From Acidimicrobiales bacterium (GTDB lineage Bacteria; Actinomycetota; Acidimicrobiia; Acidimicrobiales; AC-14), in the NCBI GenBank assembly GCA_025463925.1, contig JAODBK010000087.1, positions 56,526 to 120,525 on the forward strand: a DNA stretch of 64,000 nucleotides. Reading direction: 5' to 3'. Below, piece after piece: positions 46,233 through 54,711 of the stretch. A program made the position numbers and the translations under genes. How positions within the stretch are numbered: position 1 is the first letter of the stretch; every line of letters starts with the position of its first letter. The notes under the pieces were generated by a model. The model searched no databases and was not told the DNA's origin. It worked only from the letters and a program-made list of their open reading frames with translations.

Positions 46233-47315
46233 ATGGACTTCACCTTCAGCCCCGACCAGGAGGCGCTGCGCCAGACGGTGCGGTCGTTCCTCGACGACCA
46301 GGCCGGACGCGCCTACGTGCGGGCGATGATCGACGACGAGCGCGGCTTCACTGACGAGCTGTGGTCGCGCGTCGCCGAGATGGGCTGGCTCGGCCTCCTC
46401 ATCCCCGAGGAGCACGGCGGCGCCGGCCTCAACCTCATCGACCTGGTCGTGGTGCAGGAGGAGATGGGCCGGCTGGCCTTCCCCGGCCCGTACCTGTCCT
46501 CCGCGATCCAGGCGACGTCGGCGGCGACGCGCCTCGGCGTCACCGACCTCCTGTCCGGCCTGGCCGACGGATCGACGCGGGCGACCTTCGCGCTCGAGGA
46601 GATGGGCGCCGGCGATCCGATCGAGCGGGTCGCGACGCGCGCCGATTCGTCGGGCGCGCTCGACGGGGTGAAGCCGGTCGTGCTCGACGGCCACACCGCC
46701 GACGTCGCGCTCGTCGTGGCGCGGGAGGACGGCGGCGCGCTCGGCACGTACCTGGTCGATCGGCCGGGTGCGTTGGCGGTGCCCGGTCTCGACGTCACCC
46801 GCAAGCTCAGCCGGCTGGTGCTCGACGGCACGCCGGGGCGGCGCGTCGGGCCCGCCGGCGATCAGACGGCGTTGCTCCGCCGCGTCGTCGACGACATCAA
46901 CGTGGCGCTGTGCGCCGAGACCGTCGGCGCGTGCGACCGCGCGCTGCAGATGGCGATCGACTACTCGAAGGCGCGGGTGCAGTTCGACCGGCCGATCGCG
47001 ACGTTCCAGGCCATCAAGCACAAGATCGTCGACATGCTGCACATGCTCGAGCTCTGCCGCGTCGGCACGCACTACGCGGCGTGGACGAGCGTCGTCGACG
47101 ACCCGGCCCGCGAGGCGGCGGCGGCCATGGCGAAGGGTTACGTCGGCGAGGCCGCCAACACCATCACCGCCGAGAACATCCAGGTGCACGGCGGCGTCGG
47201 GTTCACGTGGGACGTCGACTGCCACCTGCTCTTCCGCCGGGCCAAGCAGAACGACGTGCTCTACGGACAGTCCGGCTGGCAGCGCCAACGCCTCGCCGAC
47301 CTCGTCCTGGCCTGA
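46233..47315 (+). CDS. Acyl-CoA dehydrogenase, small-type subunit
   Basis: 360 residues. DFTFSPDQEALRQTVRSFLDD opens the protein; the middle domain is shortened, and QVHGGVGFTWDVDCHLLFRRAK near the end is the beta-type signature. It likely pairs with the divergent 44980-46179 product. The ATG has no clear Shine-Dalgarno; the TAGGCT box ten bases upstream fits a leaderless message. Confidence 0.88.
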   Translation: MDFTFSPDQEALRQTVRSFLDDQAGRAYVRAMIDDERGFTDELWSRVAEMGWLGLLIPEEHGGAGLNLIDLVVVQEEMGRLAFPGPYLSSAIQATSAATRLGVTDLLSGLADGSTRATFALEEMGAGDPIERVATRADSSGALDGVKPVVLDGHTADVALVVAREDGGALGTYLVDRPGALAVPGLDVTRKLSRLVLDGTPGRRVGPAGDQTALLRRVVDDINVALCAETVGACDRALQMAIDYSKARVQFDRPIATFQAIKHKIVDMLHMLELCRVGTHYAAWTSVVDDPAREAAAAMAKGYVGEAANTITAENIQVHGGVGFTWDVDCHLLFRRAKQNDVLYGQSGWQRQRLADLVLA

Positions 47316-47330
47316 CCCCTCACGGTCAGG
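47311..47330. terminator. Probable bidirectional terminator hairpin
   Basis: CCTGACC and GGTCAGG, perfect 7-bp arms with a six-base loop, lie across the junction of two convergent genes (dehydrogenase and PilZ). It resembles the TGAC/GTCA palindromes but the spacing is eight, not six, and no gene starts here, so I call it a terminator. Confidence 0.5.
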
Positions 47331-47928
47331 CGGCGCTGGCGACCAGTGCCTTGAGGCGGACGAGGTCGTCGTCGTCGACGGTGAGGAAGCGCAGGCGGTA
47401 CTCGGTGCCCTCGCGGTCACTGGTCGGTACCCGCTCGAGCACCTCGGCCAGCACCACGACCGGCGGTCCCTCGGGCAAGGTGATCGACACCGTCGGGTCG
47501 ACGCCGCGGACGAACGGCCGGTTGGTCTGCACCCGGCACCCGCCGCTGCCGACGTCGACGGTCTCGCCGGTGACGGAGCTGAAGTCGCCGTTCTGGTCGA
47601 ACGCGCTCAGGGCCACCGGCAGCGCGGCCCGCACACGCGGTACCGCCCGCCGCTGGACCCGCTCGATGTCGGTCGGCGCGAGGTCGACCAGGCCGGGGCT
47701 CTGCGACCGCTCGGTCGCGACGCCGGTGACGCGGTAGAGCGCCTCGGGGGTGAAGAAGCTCACCACGACGTCACACGGGCTGCTCTCCGGCCGCGGCGAC
47801 GCGCCGAGGTCGATCACGACGGAGCCGTCACCGTTGCCGACGACCACGCCGGTGAGCGGGGAGTCCTCGGTGGTGTCGTCGGCCAGCTCGATCAGCGCCA
47901 GTTGCCCCGATGCCGGATACCACGTCAT
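47326..47928 (-). CDS. PilZ-domain c-di-GMP-binding protein
   Basis: 200 residues. The C-terminal half has the PilZ signature: RVQRRAVPRVRA (the RxxxR arginine turn) and TVDVGSGGCRVQTN (the D/NxSxxG motif). The N-terminal 90 residues form a YcgR-N-like barrel (LTGVVVGNGDGSVVIDLG). It should change conformation on binding cyclic di-GMP. No diguanylate cyclase or motility gene is visible here, so the output is unknown. Confidence 0.85.
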   Translation of the reverse strand: MTWYPASGQLALIELADDTTEDSPLTGVVVGNGDGSVVIDLGASPRPESSPCDVVVSFFTPEALYRVTGVATERSQSPGLVDLAPTDIERVQRRAVPRVRAALPVALSAFDQNGDFSSVTGETVDVGSGGCRVQTNRPFVRGVDPTVSITLPEGPPVVVLAEVLERVPTSDREGTEYRLRFLTVDDDDLVRLKALVASAA

Positions 47929-47973
47929 GTGAGCGACCTCCTGCGGCCAGTGGCAAGAGGGTACCGCTGATCC

Positions 47974-48345
47974 TCAGTCGTCCAGCAGGTCGAGCAGCTT
48001 CTCCGGCGGGCGGGCGATCACCGCCCGGTCGCCACGGATGACGATCGGCCGCTCGATCAGGATGGGATGGGCGGCCATCGCGTCGAGCAGCTGCTCGCTC
48101 GTGCGGGCCGGATCGGCGAGGCCGAGATCGTGGAAGACGGGTTCGCCGGTGCGCATCATCTGCCGCGGGTCGTCGAGGCCGAGCAACCCCAGGACGCGCT
48201 CGAGCTCGGCCCGGCCGGGCGCGTCGTCGAGGTACCGGACGTACTCGGCGTCGGCGCCGCGCTCGTCGATCAGGTCGCGGGCGCCGCGGCATTTCGAGCA
48301 ACTGGGGTTGAAGTAGACGGTGAGGAGGTCGTCGTCGTCGGCCAC
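47974..48345 (-). CDS. ArsC/Spx-family thioredoxin-fold protein (arsenate-reductase-like)
   Basis: 123 residues from the GTG at 48345. The N-terminal FNPSCSKCRGA places C16 and C19 at the active site; the arginines of arsenate reductase appear in MRTGEPVFHDLG, IERPIVIRGD and VIARPPEKLLDLL. The extra cysteine three residues after the nucleophile is less usual in ArsC and resembles CxxC redox sites. No arsenite pump or ArsR gene is near. Confidence 0.82.
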   Translation of the reverse strand: MADDDDLLTVYFNPSCSKCRGARDLIDERGADAEYVRYLDDAPGRAELERVLGLLGLDDPRQMMRTGEPVFHDLGLADPARTSEQLLDAMAAHPILIERPIVIRGDRAVIARPPEKLLDLLDD

Positions 48346-48356
48346 GGCCGGAGACG

Positions 48357-49265
48357 TTAGGGCGGCTCGGCGACCGCGTCGGCGGACAGCCGCCGGGCCG
48401 GCGGGGTGAGGCCGATGATGACCGCGGCGGCGAGCACCGCAACGCCGCCGATCGCCTGCACCGCACCGATGCGCTCGCCGAGGAACACCGCTGACAGCAC
48501 GATGGCGCACACCGCCTCGAGCGTCATCACGACGGCGGTGCGCGACGAACCCAGCCGCCGCAACGCCGCGAACATCAGGGTGAACGCCGCCGCGGTCGCG
48601 CCGCCGTACCCGAGCAGCTCCAACCAGTGCCCCGACCGGACGTGCACGCCGTGGCCGACGGCGGCGCGCGCCAGGAGCGACACCGACGCGCCGAGCGCGA
48701 CCCACGTCCCGGTGGTCAACGAGTCGGTGCGCCGCACGAGCCGCTCGCCGGCGAGCAGGTAGACCGCGAACGCGACCGCCGACGCCGCGGTGAACGCCAC
48801 GCCGGGGGCCGAGATCTCCACCCGGTTCCCGCTGGCCGCGACGAGCACGGTGCCGGTGGCCGACAGGGCGAGCGCGCCCGTCGTGGCCGGGCGCGGTCGG
48901 GTCCGCGTGATCAGCGCGTCCAGCACGGTGACGATCGACGGATAGAAGTAGAAGAGGAGCGCGACCGCGGCCGCGGTGCCGTGCACCAGGCCGAGGTAGA
49001 AGCAGGTGGACTCGGCCGCGTACCCGATCATGCCGAGCAGCAGTGCAGCCAGGCGCTCACCGGGCCGCGGGAGCAGCGGCCGGCGGGCGACCACGAGCAC
49101 GGCCATGAGCATGAGGCCGGCCAGCCCGAACCGGATGCCGAGCACGGTCGCCGAGTCGAAACCCTGACTGGCGAGATCGCGGCCGATCACGATCGTGACG
49201 CCGTAGGCGACCGCGCCGCTTCCGGCGCACAGCACGCCGACCGCGTGCCCGCGGTCAGCGGGCAT
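48357..49265 (-). CDS. EamA/DMT-superfamily transporter
   Basis: 302 residues with about ten hydrophobic segments in two EamA repeats (for example IRFGLAGLMLMAVLVVA and TAVVMTLEAVCAIVLSAVFLGERIG). Such proteins export amino acids or other small metabolites through the inner membrane. It follows the CoA ligase after three bases on the same strand, and the ArsC-like gene follows after 11 bp, so the three may share a transcript. Confidence 0.88.
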   Translation of the reverse strand: MPADRGHAVGVLCAGSGAVAYGVTIVIGRDLASQGFDSATVLGIRFGLAGLMLMAVLVVARRPLLPRPGERLAALLLGMIGYAAESTCFYLGLVHGTAAAVALLFYFYPSIVTVLDALITRTRPRPATTGALALSATGTVLVAASGNRVEISAPGVAFTAASAVAFAVYLLAGERLVRRTDSLTTGTWVALGASVSLLARAAVGHGVHVRSGHWLELLGYGGATAAAFTLMFAALRRLGSSRTAVVMTLEAVCAIVLSAVFLGERIGAVQAIGGVAVLAAAVIIGLTPPARRLSADAVAEPP

Positions 49266-49268
49266 CGG

Positions 49269-50882
49269 TTACTGCTCGGACCGGAGTCGGTCGCGCAGCA
49301 CGAACTTCTGGATCTTGCCCGACGGCGTCCGCGGGAAGTCGACGACCGTGCGCACCTCCTCGGGCCACTTCTGCCGGGCCAGTCCGGCCGCCGCCAAGTG
49401 CGCCTGGATGGCGGCCAGGTCGACGGTGGTGGCATCGGTGCCCGGCAGCAGGCGCACGAACGCGCAGCCGTGCTCACCCATGCGATCGTCAGGCGCCGCG
49501 ACCACTGCGACCTCGGCCACCCCGACCATCCGGATGAGCAGGTCTTCGACCTCCACCGCGCTGACGTTCTCGCCGCCGCGGATGATGACGTCCTTCTTGC
49601 GGTCGGTGATCGTGAGGTAGCCGTCCTGATCGACCCGCCCGACATCGCCGCTGGCGTACCAACCGTCGTCGTCGAACGCGGCGTCCGTGAGCTCGGGCCG
49701 GGTGTAGCCGACGAACAGCTCGGGCCCGCGCGACCAGATCTCGCCGGCGCCGGTGGCGTCCGCGTCGGCGATGCGCATCTCGATGCCGGGCAACGGGCGC
49801 CCGTCGGTGTGGATGCGCTTCTCGGGCGGGTCGTCGTGATGCCCGCCCGTCACCGACGGGTGCTCGGTCGAGCCGTACGACCGGACGACCGAGATGCCGA
49901 GGGCCCCGGCCCGCTCGCTGATGGCCGGCGGCACCGTCGACCCGCCCAGGCCGATGTGGGCCATGCGCGCCGCGTGCTCGGGCCCGAAGCCCGGATGGTC
50001 GAGCAGCGAGAGCAGGAAGAACGTCGATCCCGACCCGGCGGTGACGTCGTCCTCGATCATCGCCCGCAGCACCGCGCCGGGCTCCCAGACGTCGATGTAG
50101 TGCACGCCGTCGCCGCGCGCGACGGGGATGAGCAGCCCGCCGAGCAGACCGATGCCGTGCCCGACCGGCGCGCCGGTGAGCAACGGACGGTCGCCGGTGG
50201 CCCGCAGCTGCCCGAGTTGGCGGATCTCCGAGAGGATCGTCCGGTGGGTGTGGATCACCCCCTTCGGGTCCGATGTGGTGCCCGACGTGTACGCGACCAG
50301 CGCGACCTCGTCGGGGTCGACCGCGACCGGGTCGGGTCGCGGCGCGGCTCCGTCGATCCACGCTTCGAACGGTGTGAACCCGGCCGCCTCGCCCGCGATG
50401 ACGACCCAGCGACGGACGTCCGGCAGGTCGGCCCGCAGGCCGGCCATCGTGGCCGCGTGCTCGATGCCGCGGAACGAGTGCGAGCAGACCACGACCGTCG
50501 GCTGCGCGTCGGACAGGACGTACGCGACCTCCTTGCGACCGTAGAAGTGCACGATCGGGATCACCGACGCGCCGGCCAGCGCGGCACCGATGAAGGTCGC
50601 CGCCGCCTCGAACCAGTTGGGCGCTTGGAACGCCACGACGTCGCCGGGTCCCACGCCGTCGGCCGCCAGGGCGCCGGCCACGCGCGCCGACATCGCCGCC
50701 AGGTCGGCGACGGTGCCCATGTACGGGCGCACGTCGGACCGGAACAGCGCCGGCGCGTCCATGCTGGCGGCCATCCCGGCGGCCAGCACCAACCCCATCG
50801 TGTCGTCGTTCCAGAACCCGTCGGCCCGGTAGCGCGCCGCCAGCTCGGGTGCGGCGGTTCGCAGCTTCCAGCGTGACGTCAC
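49269..50882 (-). CDS. AMP-dependent acyl-CoA synthetase/ligase
   Basis: 537 residues. All ANL motifs are intact: VAYTSGTTSDPKGVIHTHRT, YGSTEHPS, YASGDVG, DRKKDVIIRGGENVS and the catalytic lysine in TPSGKIQKFVLRD. It activates an unknown carboxylic acid to its CoA thioester. The GTG at 50882 lies six bases after the TAATGT box (50894-50889) inside the shared palindrome and should be leaderless. It faces the DUF35-thiolase operon. Confidence 0.9.
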   Translation of the reverse strand: MTSRWKLRTAAPELAARYRADGFWNDDTMGLVLAAGMAASMDAPALFRSDVRPYMGTVADLAAMSARVAGALAADGVGPGDVVAFQAPNWFEAAATFIGAALAGASVIPIVHFYGRKEVAYVLSDAQPTVVVCSHSFRGIEHAATMAGLRADLPDVRRWVVIAGEAAGFTPFEAWIDGAAPRPDPVAVDPDEVALVAYTSGTTSDPKGVIHTHRTILSEIRQLGQLRATGDRPLLTGAPVGHGIGLLGGLLIPVARGDGVHYIDVWEPGAVLRAMIEDDVTAGSGSTFFLLSLLDHPGFGPEHAARMAHIGLGGSTVPPAISERAGALGISVVRSYGSTEHPSVTGGHHDDPPEKRIHTDGRPLPGIEMRIADADATGAGEIWSRGPELFVGYTRPELTDAAFDDDGWYASGDVGRVDQDGYLTITDRKKDVIIRGGENVSAVEVEDLLIRMVGVAEVAVVAAPDDRMGEHGCAFVRLLPGTDATTVDLAAIQAHLAAAGLARQKWPEEVRTVVDFPRTPSGKIQKFVLRDRLRSEQ

Positions 50883-50886
50883 CGGC

Positions 50887-50900
50887 TGACATTAACGTCA
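50887..50900. promoter_or_regulatory. TGAC-N6-GTCA palindrome with overlapping -10 boxes
   Basis: TGAC ATTAAC GTCA lies in the 22-bp gap between a divergent CoA ligase and DUF35 gene. TAACGT at 50893-50898 ends six bases before the rightward ATG; TAATGT at 50894-50889 ends six bases before the leftward GTG. Confidence 0.75.
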
Positions 50901-50904
50901 GGGA

Positions 50905-51309
50905 ATGCGGTTCGACCTGCCCAACCCCGACGACGACACCCAGCCGTTCTGGGACGGGTGCCGGGAGGGCACGTTCCTCGTCAAGCGGTGCCGCGACTGC
51001 GGGCGGGCCTCGTTCTACCCGCGCCCGTTCTGCCCGCACTGCTGGAGCGACCACGTCGACTGGGAAGCGGCGAGCGGCAAGGCCACGCTGTACACGTACT
51101 CGATCGTGCGGGTGAACGACCTGCCGCCGTTCCCGGAGCGAGTGCCGTACGTCGCCGCCATCGTGGACCTGGACGAGGGGCCACGCGCGATCACGAACGT
51201 GATCGACTGCGAGTTCGACGCCATCCGCATCGGCATGCCGCTCGAAGTCGCGTTCACCGATGTCGGCGACGGGCTGACGATCCCGCAGTTCCGACCGGCG
51301 GCCGCCTGA
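50905..51309 (+). CDS. DUF35 zinc-ribbon/OB-fold acyl-CoA-associated protein
   Basis: 134 residues. The N-terminal rubredoxin-like zinc ribbon has CRDCG and CPHCW; the rest is an OB fold (ATLYTYSIVRV, PYVAAIVDLDEG). DUF35 proteins partner thiolase-fold enzymes, as ChsH2 does with Ltp2 in sterol breakdown. The next gene overlaps its stop by one base, and a thiolase gene follows after that, consistent with such a complex. Confidence 0.9.
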   Translation: MRFDLPNPDDDTQPFWDGCREGTFLVKRCRDCGRASFYPRPFCPHCWSDHVDWEAASGKATLYTYSIVRVNDLPPFPERVPYVAAIVDLDEGPRAITNVIDCEFDAIRIGMPLEVAFTDVGDGLTIPQFRPAAA

Positions 51310-52007
51310 TGGCGCAGGTCTTCCTTCACGAGGTGCACACGCTCGCCGGCCCGAAGTGGCGCGCCTTCGAGTCGGCGATGCGCGACGAGTGGCAGCAGGT
51401 GCTGCACGACACCGGCCGCGGCCGGCTGCTCTGGTACTGCCACCAGGCCCACGGCACCGGCCTGGCGTACACCGTGGTCACGATCACCGCGTTCGAGGAC
51501 GCCGGCGCGTGGCAGGACGTCGCGGTGCGGCTCGCCTCGGGCGACCTGCGGGAGTGGGCCGCGAAGCTCGACCAGAGCCGTCACGACGTCACCGGGAAGC
51601 TGCTGTTGCCGGTGCCGTGGTCGCCGATGCAGGAGGCCGACCTCTCGGCCGCGCCCGACGCGACCCTCGATCACGAGCCGGCGCTCGTGATGGAGGACAC
51701 CGGCTGGCCGTACGAAGGCGCGCTCGACGAGTACATCTCGGGTTTGGGGGAGTGGTACGCGCCGATGGTGTCGGGCAGTCCGCTCATCGACCTGCAGGCC
51801 TGCTTCCAGCCGGCGTACGGGCAGGTTCGGCGGCGCGAGGCCATCCTGTGGCAGCGGTTGAAGTCGAGCGACAACCTGCTCCGGCTGCTGACCCACGAGG
51901 AGCCGCCGTCGTACCCCGAGGATTCGTGGATGACCAAGGCGCTGACCTTGCGCGACCGGTGGGAGAGCCGCCTGCTCCGCACCGCGCCCTGGTCGCCGTT
52001 GTTCTAG
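51309..52007 (+). CDS. Unrecognised 232-aa protein, possibly NIPSNAP/EthD-like
   Basis: The gene is well supported by coupling (TGATG) to the DUF35 gene. The first 100 residues, with FLHEVHTLAGPKWRAFESAMRDEW and YTVVTITAFEDAGAWQDVAVRLASGDLREW, look like a ferredoxin-like dimeric alpha/beta-barrel of the NIPSNAP/EthD kind; the second half contains YEGALDEYISGLGEWYAPM, perhaps a repeat of the fold. There is no signal peptide. The function is unknown. Confidence 0.72.
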   Translation: MAQVFLHEVHTLAGPKWRAFESAMRDEWQQVLHDTGRGRLLWYCHQAHGTGLAYTVVTITAFEDAGAWQDVAVRLASGDLREWAAKLDQSRHDVTGKLLLPVPWSPMQEADLSAAPDATLDHEPALVMEDTGWPYEGALDEYISGLGEWYAPMVSGSPLIDLQACFQPAYGQVRRREAILWQRLKSSDNLLRLLTHEEPPSYPEDSWMTKALTLRDRWESRLLRTAPWSPLF

Positions 52008-52042
52008 GGCCCGCACTTCCGGCTCGTCGCGGGGAGGAAGCC

Positions 52043-52056
52043 TGACGGCCACGTCA
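52043..52056. promoter_or_regulatory. TGAC-N6-GTCA palindrome upstream of thiolase
   Basis: TGAC GGCCAC GTCA lies between the 232-aa protein gene and the thiolase gene, both rightward. TAATCT at 52059-52064 ends seven bases before the ATG at 52072, so the thiolase probably has its own leaderless promoter. Confidence 0.7.
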
Positions 52057-52071
52057 GGTAATCTGCCGGCC

Positions 52072-53247
52072 ATGGGAGAAGCAGTCATCGTCTCGTACGC
52101 CCGGACGCCGGTCACCGACGCGTACCGCGGCTCACTCGCCAACACGTCGGTCGTGGAGCTCGGCAAGGTCGCCGTCGCCGAGGCCTTGAAGCGGTCGGGG
52201 GTGCCGGCCGACGAGGTCGACGACATCATCCTCGGTGAGGTCCTCCAGGGGGGCGGCGACCTGGCGCGCTACGTCGCCCTCGACCTCGGCCTGCCGCCCG
52301 ACACGCCGGGCCTGGCCGTGCAGCGACAGTGCGGCAGCGGTCTCGCCGCGGTCAACGCCGCCGCCGCCACCATCCGCGCCGGCATGGACAAGGTGGTCAT
52401 CGCTGGCGGCGTCGAGAGCCTGACGCAGTCGCCGGTGACGTTCTTCAAGAACCCGGCGCCGTGGGGCGGCATGGTGCAGGGCCTGTCGGAGAGCCATCCC
52501 GAGACGCCGGACGCGCCGTCGCGCAACATGATGATCACGGTCGGCGAGAACACTGCCGATTCGGCCGGTGTCACCCGCGAGCAGATGGACGAGTGGTCGT
52601 ACCACTCGCACATGCGGGCCGTCGCCGCGATCGACAACGGGATCCTCGCCGAGGAGATCGTCGGTGTGGAGCTGCGCGACCGCAAGGGCGAGGTCGTCAA
52701 GATCGCCGACACGGACGAGCACCCGCGGCGCACCACCACCCTCGAGATCCTGGCCGCGCTGCCGGCGCTGCCGCAGGGGCGCGGCAACATCACGGCCGGC
52801 AACTCGTCGAGCCTCAACGACGGCGGCGCCGCGCTCATGGTCGTCGACAGCGACTACGCGCAGTCGAACGGGCTCACGCCGCTCGCCGCGGTGCGCAGTT
52901 GGGCCGCGGCCGGCGTGCCGCCCCGCGACACCGGCCTGGCGCCGACGGTCGCGATCCCGCGGGCCGTCCAGCGGGCCGGGCTGAAGCTCGACGACATGCA
53001 ACTGGTGGAGATCAACGAGGCATTCGCGTCGATGGCGGTTGCGTGCAGCCGTCAGCTCGGGTTCCCGCACGACATCGTCAACGTCAACGGCGGCGCGGTC
53101 GGCATCGGCCATCCGGTCGGGGCGTCGGGCGCGCGGATCCTCGGCCACCTCGTGCTGGAGATGCGGCGCCGGGGCTCCAAGTACGGCGTGGCCGCGTTGT
53201 GCGCGGGTGGCGGCATGGGCATCGCCACCGTGGTCGAAGCGCTCTGA
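52072..53247 (+). CDS. Thiolase (acetyl-CoA C-acetyltransferase-type)
   Basis: 391 residues. Nucleophilic cysteine in VQRQCGSGLAAV, the histidine in GHPVGASGARIL, NEAFASM and the second cysteine in LCAGGGMGIA are all present. It condenses or cleaves 3-ketoacyl-CoA. It is more like biosynthetic/degradative acetoacetyl-CoA thiolases than the thiolase at 20523. A palindrome and -10 box lie immediately upstream. Confidence 0.93.
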   Translation: MGEAVIVSYARTPVTDAYRGSLANTSVVELGKVAVAEALKRSGVPADEVDDIILGEVLQGGGDLARYVALDLGLPPDTPGLAVQRQCGSGLAAVNAAAATIRAGMDKVVIAGGVESLTQSPVTFFKNPAPWGGMVQGLSESHPETPDAPSRNMMITVGENTADSAGVTREQMDEWSYHSHMRAVAAIDNGILAEEIVGVELRDRKGEVVKIADTDEHPRRTTTLEILAALPALPQGRGNITAGNSSSLNDGGAALMVVDSDYAQSNGLTPLAAVRSWAAAGVPPRDTGLAPTVAIPRAVQRAGLKLDDMQLVEINEAFASMAVACSRQLGFPHDIVNVNGGAVGIGHPVGASGARILGHLVLEMRRRGSKYGVAALCAGGGMGIATVVEAL

Positions 53248-53300
53248 TCCAGCCATAGCCCGCGCGCCTCCTCGAGCCCGCCAGCACCTACTGTCCCGCC

Positions 53301-54641
53301 GTGCTCGTCTCCCGCCGCGCCTTCCTCGCCGCATCGGCGGGCGCGGTCGCGGCCGTCGCCGGGGCGTGCGAGTCGTCGGCGTCCGGCCGCATCAACGTGC
53401 GCCACGAGGGCGCTCGGGGTGACGGCGTCACCAAGGACACCGCCGCCATCCAACGGGCGGTCGACAAGGCGTCGCGCCAGGGCGGCAACATCGTCGTCGT
53501 GCCGAAGGGCCGGTACCTGTGCGGCACCATCCGGCTCCGGCGGTCCGTGCACCTGTTCCTGGCCAAGGGCGCGCTCCTCGTCGCCAGTCCCGACATGCGG
53601 GACTTCGAGCCGATCGAGCGGTTGCCGTACCCGACCTACGCCGACGCCGAGACGTCCGACGCCCATTTCGCGCTGCTGGCCGCCGACGGCGTCAGCGGCA
53701 TCAAGATCTCGGGCCTCGGTGGGATCGACGGCAACCGCGTCGAGCGCGGCGGGCCGAAGCCGATCGGGTTGAAGCGGTGCGTCAACATCGCCATCGCCGA
53801 CATCACGATCACCGATTCGCCGAACTACGCCATCAGCTTGATCGGCTGCGACAACGTCGACGTGGCGCGGGTGCGCATCGTCAACAGCTTCGCCGACGGC
53901 ATCGATCCGGACTCGTGCCAGTCCGTCACCATCCACGACTGCTATGTCGACGCCATCGGCGACGGGATCTGCCTCAAGGCCAGCCTGGCCTTGGGCGCGC
54001 CGCGGCCGACCAAGCGGGTCTCGGTCACCGGCTGCACGGTCTTCAGCTCGGCCAGCGCCCTGAAGATCGGGCCCGAGACGAGCAGCAACGTGAGCGACGT
54101 GACCTTCGCCAACTGCCGGCTGTACGGGCGGCGCGTCCCTGATGCCGAGTTGCCGGACGCGGAGGGCGGCGGCCTCAGCATCGAGTCGGTCGACGGCTCG
54201 CGCATCGACAACGTCATGGTCGACGGCATTCACATGGTGAACGTCGCCGCCCCGCTGTTCGTCCGCCTCGGCGCGCGCGGCCGCGGCCAGCAGGTGCCGT
54301 CGCCGGGCGGGATCCGCAACATCGCGATCGCGAATGTCACCGCACGGGGCGCCGAGCGGCCGAGCGCGATCGCCGGCCTTCCCGGCCACTACATCACCGA
54401 CGTCCGGTTGAACAACATGATCGTCCTGTCCGACACGCCGGGCCCGGCGCCCACGGGCCCGGTGCCCGAGCTGCCGGCGGCCGACCCGCAGAACGCGATG
54501 TGGGGGCCGCTGCCGGCGTCGGTGCTGTGGGCCCGCCACGTCGACGGGCTGAGCCTCCAGCGGGTCGACCTGCACCCAGCGCCCGGCGACGCCCGCCCGG
54601 CCATCGTCACCGACAACGTGCTGAAGCTGGTGCAGGCGTAG
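53301..54641 (+). CDS. Tat-exported right-handed beta-helix protein, GH28-like
   Basis: 446 residues. A twin-arginine signal (SRRAFLAASAGAVAAVAG, Arg5-Arg6) predicts folded export; the cysteine in GAC may also be a lipidation site. Mature repeats such as SVTIHDCYVDAIGDGICLKAS are beta-helix coils. GIDPDSC and GDGICLK sit where GH28 pectinases have their acidic catalytic residues, so it may hydrolyse a galacturonan or related sugar. The GTG at 53301 has no strong Shine-Dalgarno. No sugar transport genes are adjacent. Confidence 0.78.
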   Translation: MLVSRRAFLAASAGAVAAVAGACESSASGRINVRHEGARGDGVTKDTAAIQRAVDKASRQGGNIVVVPKGRYLCGTIRLRRSVHLFLAKGALLVASPDMRDFEPIERLPYPTYADAETSDAHFALLAADGVSGIKISGLGGIDGNRVERGGPKPIGLKRCVNIAIADITITDSPNYAISLIGCDNVDVARVRIVNSFADGIDPDSCQSVTIHDCYVDAIGDGICLKASLALGAPRPTKRVSVTGCTVFSSASALKIGPETSSNVSDVTFANCRLYGRRVPDAELPDAEGGGLSIESVDGSRIDNVMVDGIHMVNVAAPLFVRLGARGRGQQVPSPGGIRNIAIANVTARGAERPSAIAGLPGHYITDVRLNNMIVLSDTPGPAPTGPVPELPAADPQNAMWGPLPASVLWARHVDGLSLQRVDLHPAPGDARPAIVTDNVLKLVQA

Positions 54642-54654
54642 CAACCGCGGTTCT

Positions 54655-54694
54655 CCGGTCACGAAGCGTCGGCGCGACCCACGTTCGTGACCGG
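54655..54694. terminator. Strong inverted repeat at convergent junction
   Basis: CCGGTCACGAA and TTCGTGACCGG, perfect 11-bp arms with an 18-base centre, lie between the beta-helix gene and the facing dehydrogenase. The flanking TTCT/AAGA extends the pairing. Its position fits a terminator, but it also resembles the element near 63783. Confidence 0.6.
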
Positions 54695-54711
54695 AAGAGC
54701 CGGAGCGGCGG

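Noticed and set aside
47311..47330. TGAC...GTCA match between convergent genes as a 13th operator
   Set aside because: Spacing is eight instead of six and no gene starts there; better explained as a terminator.
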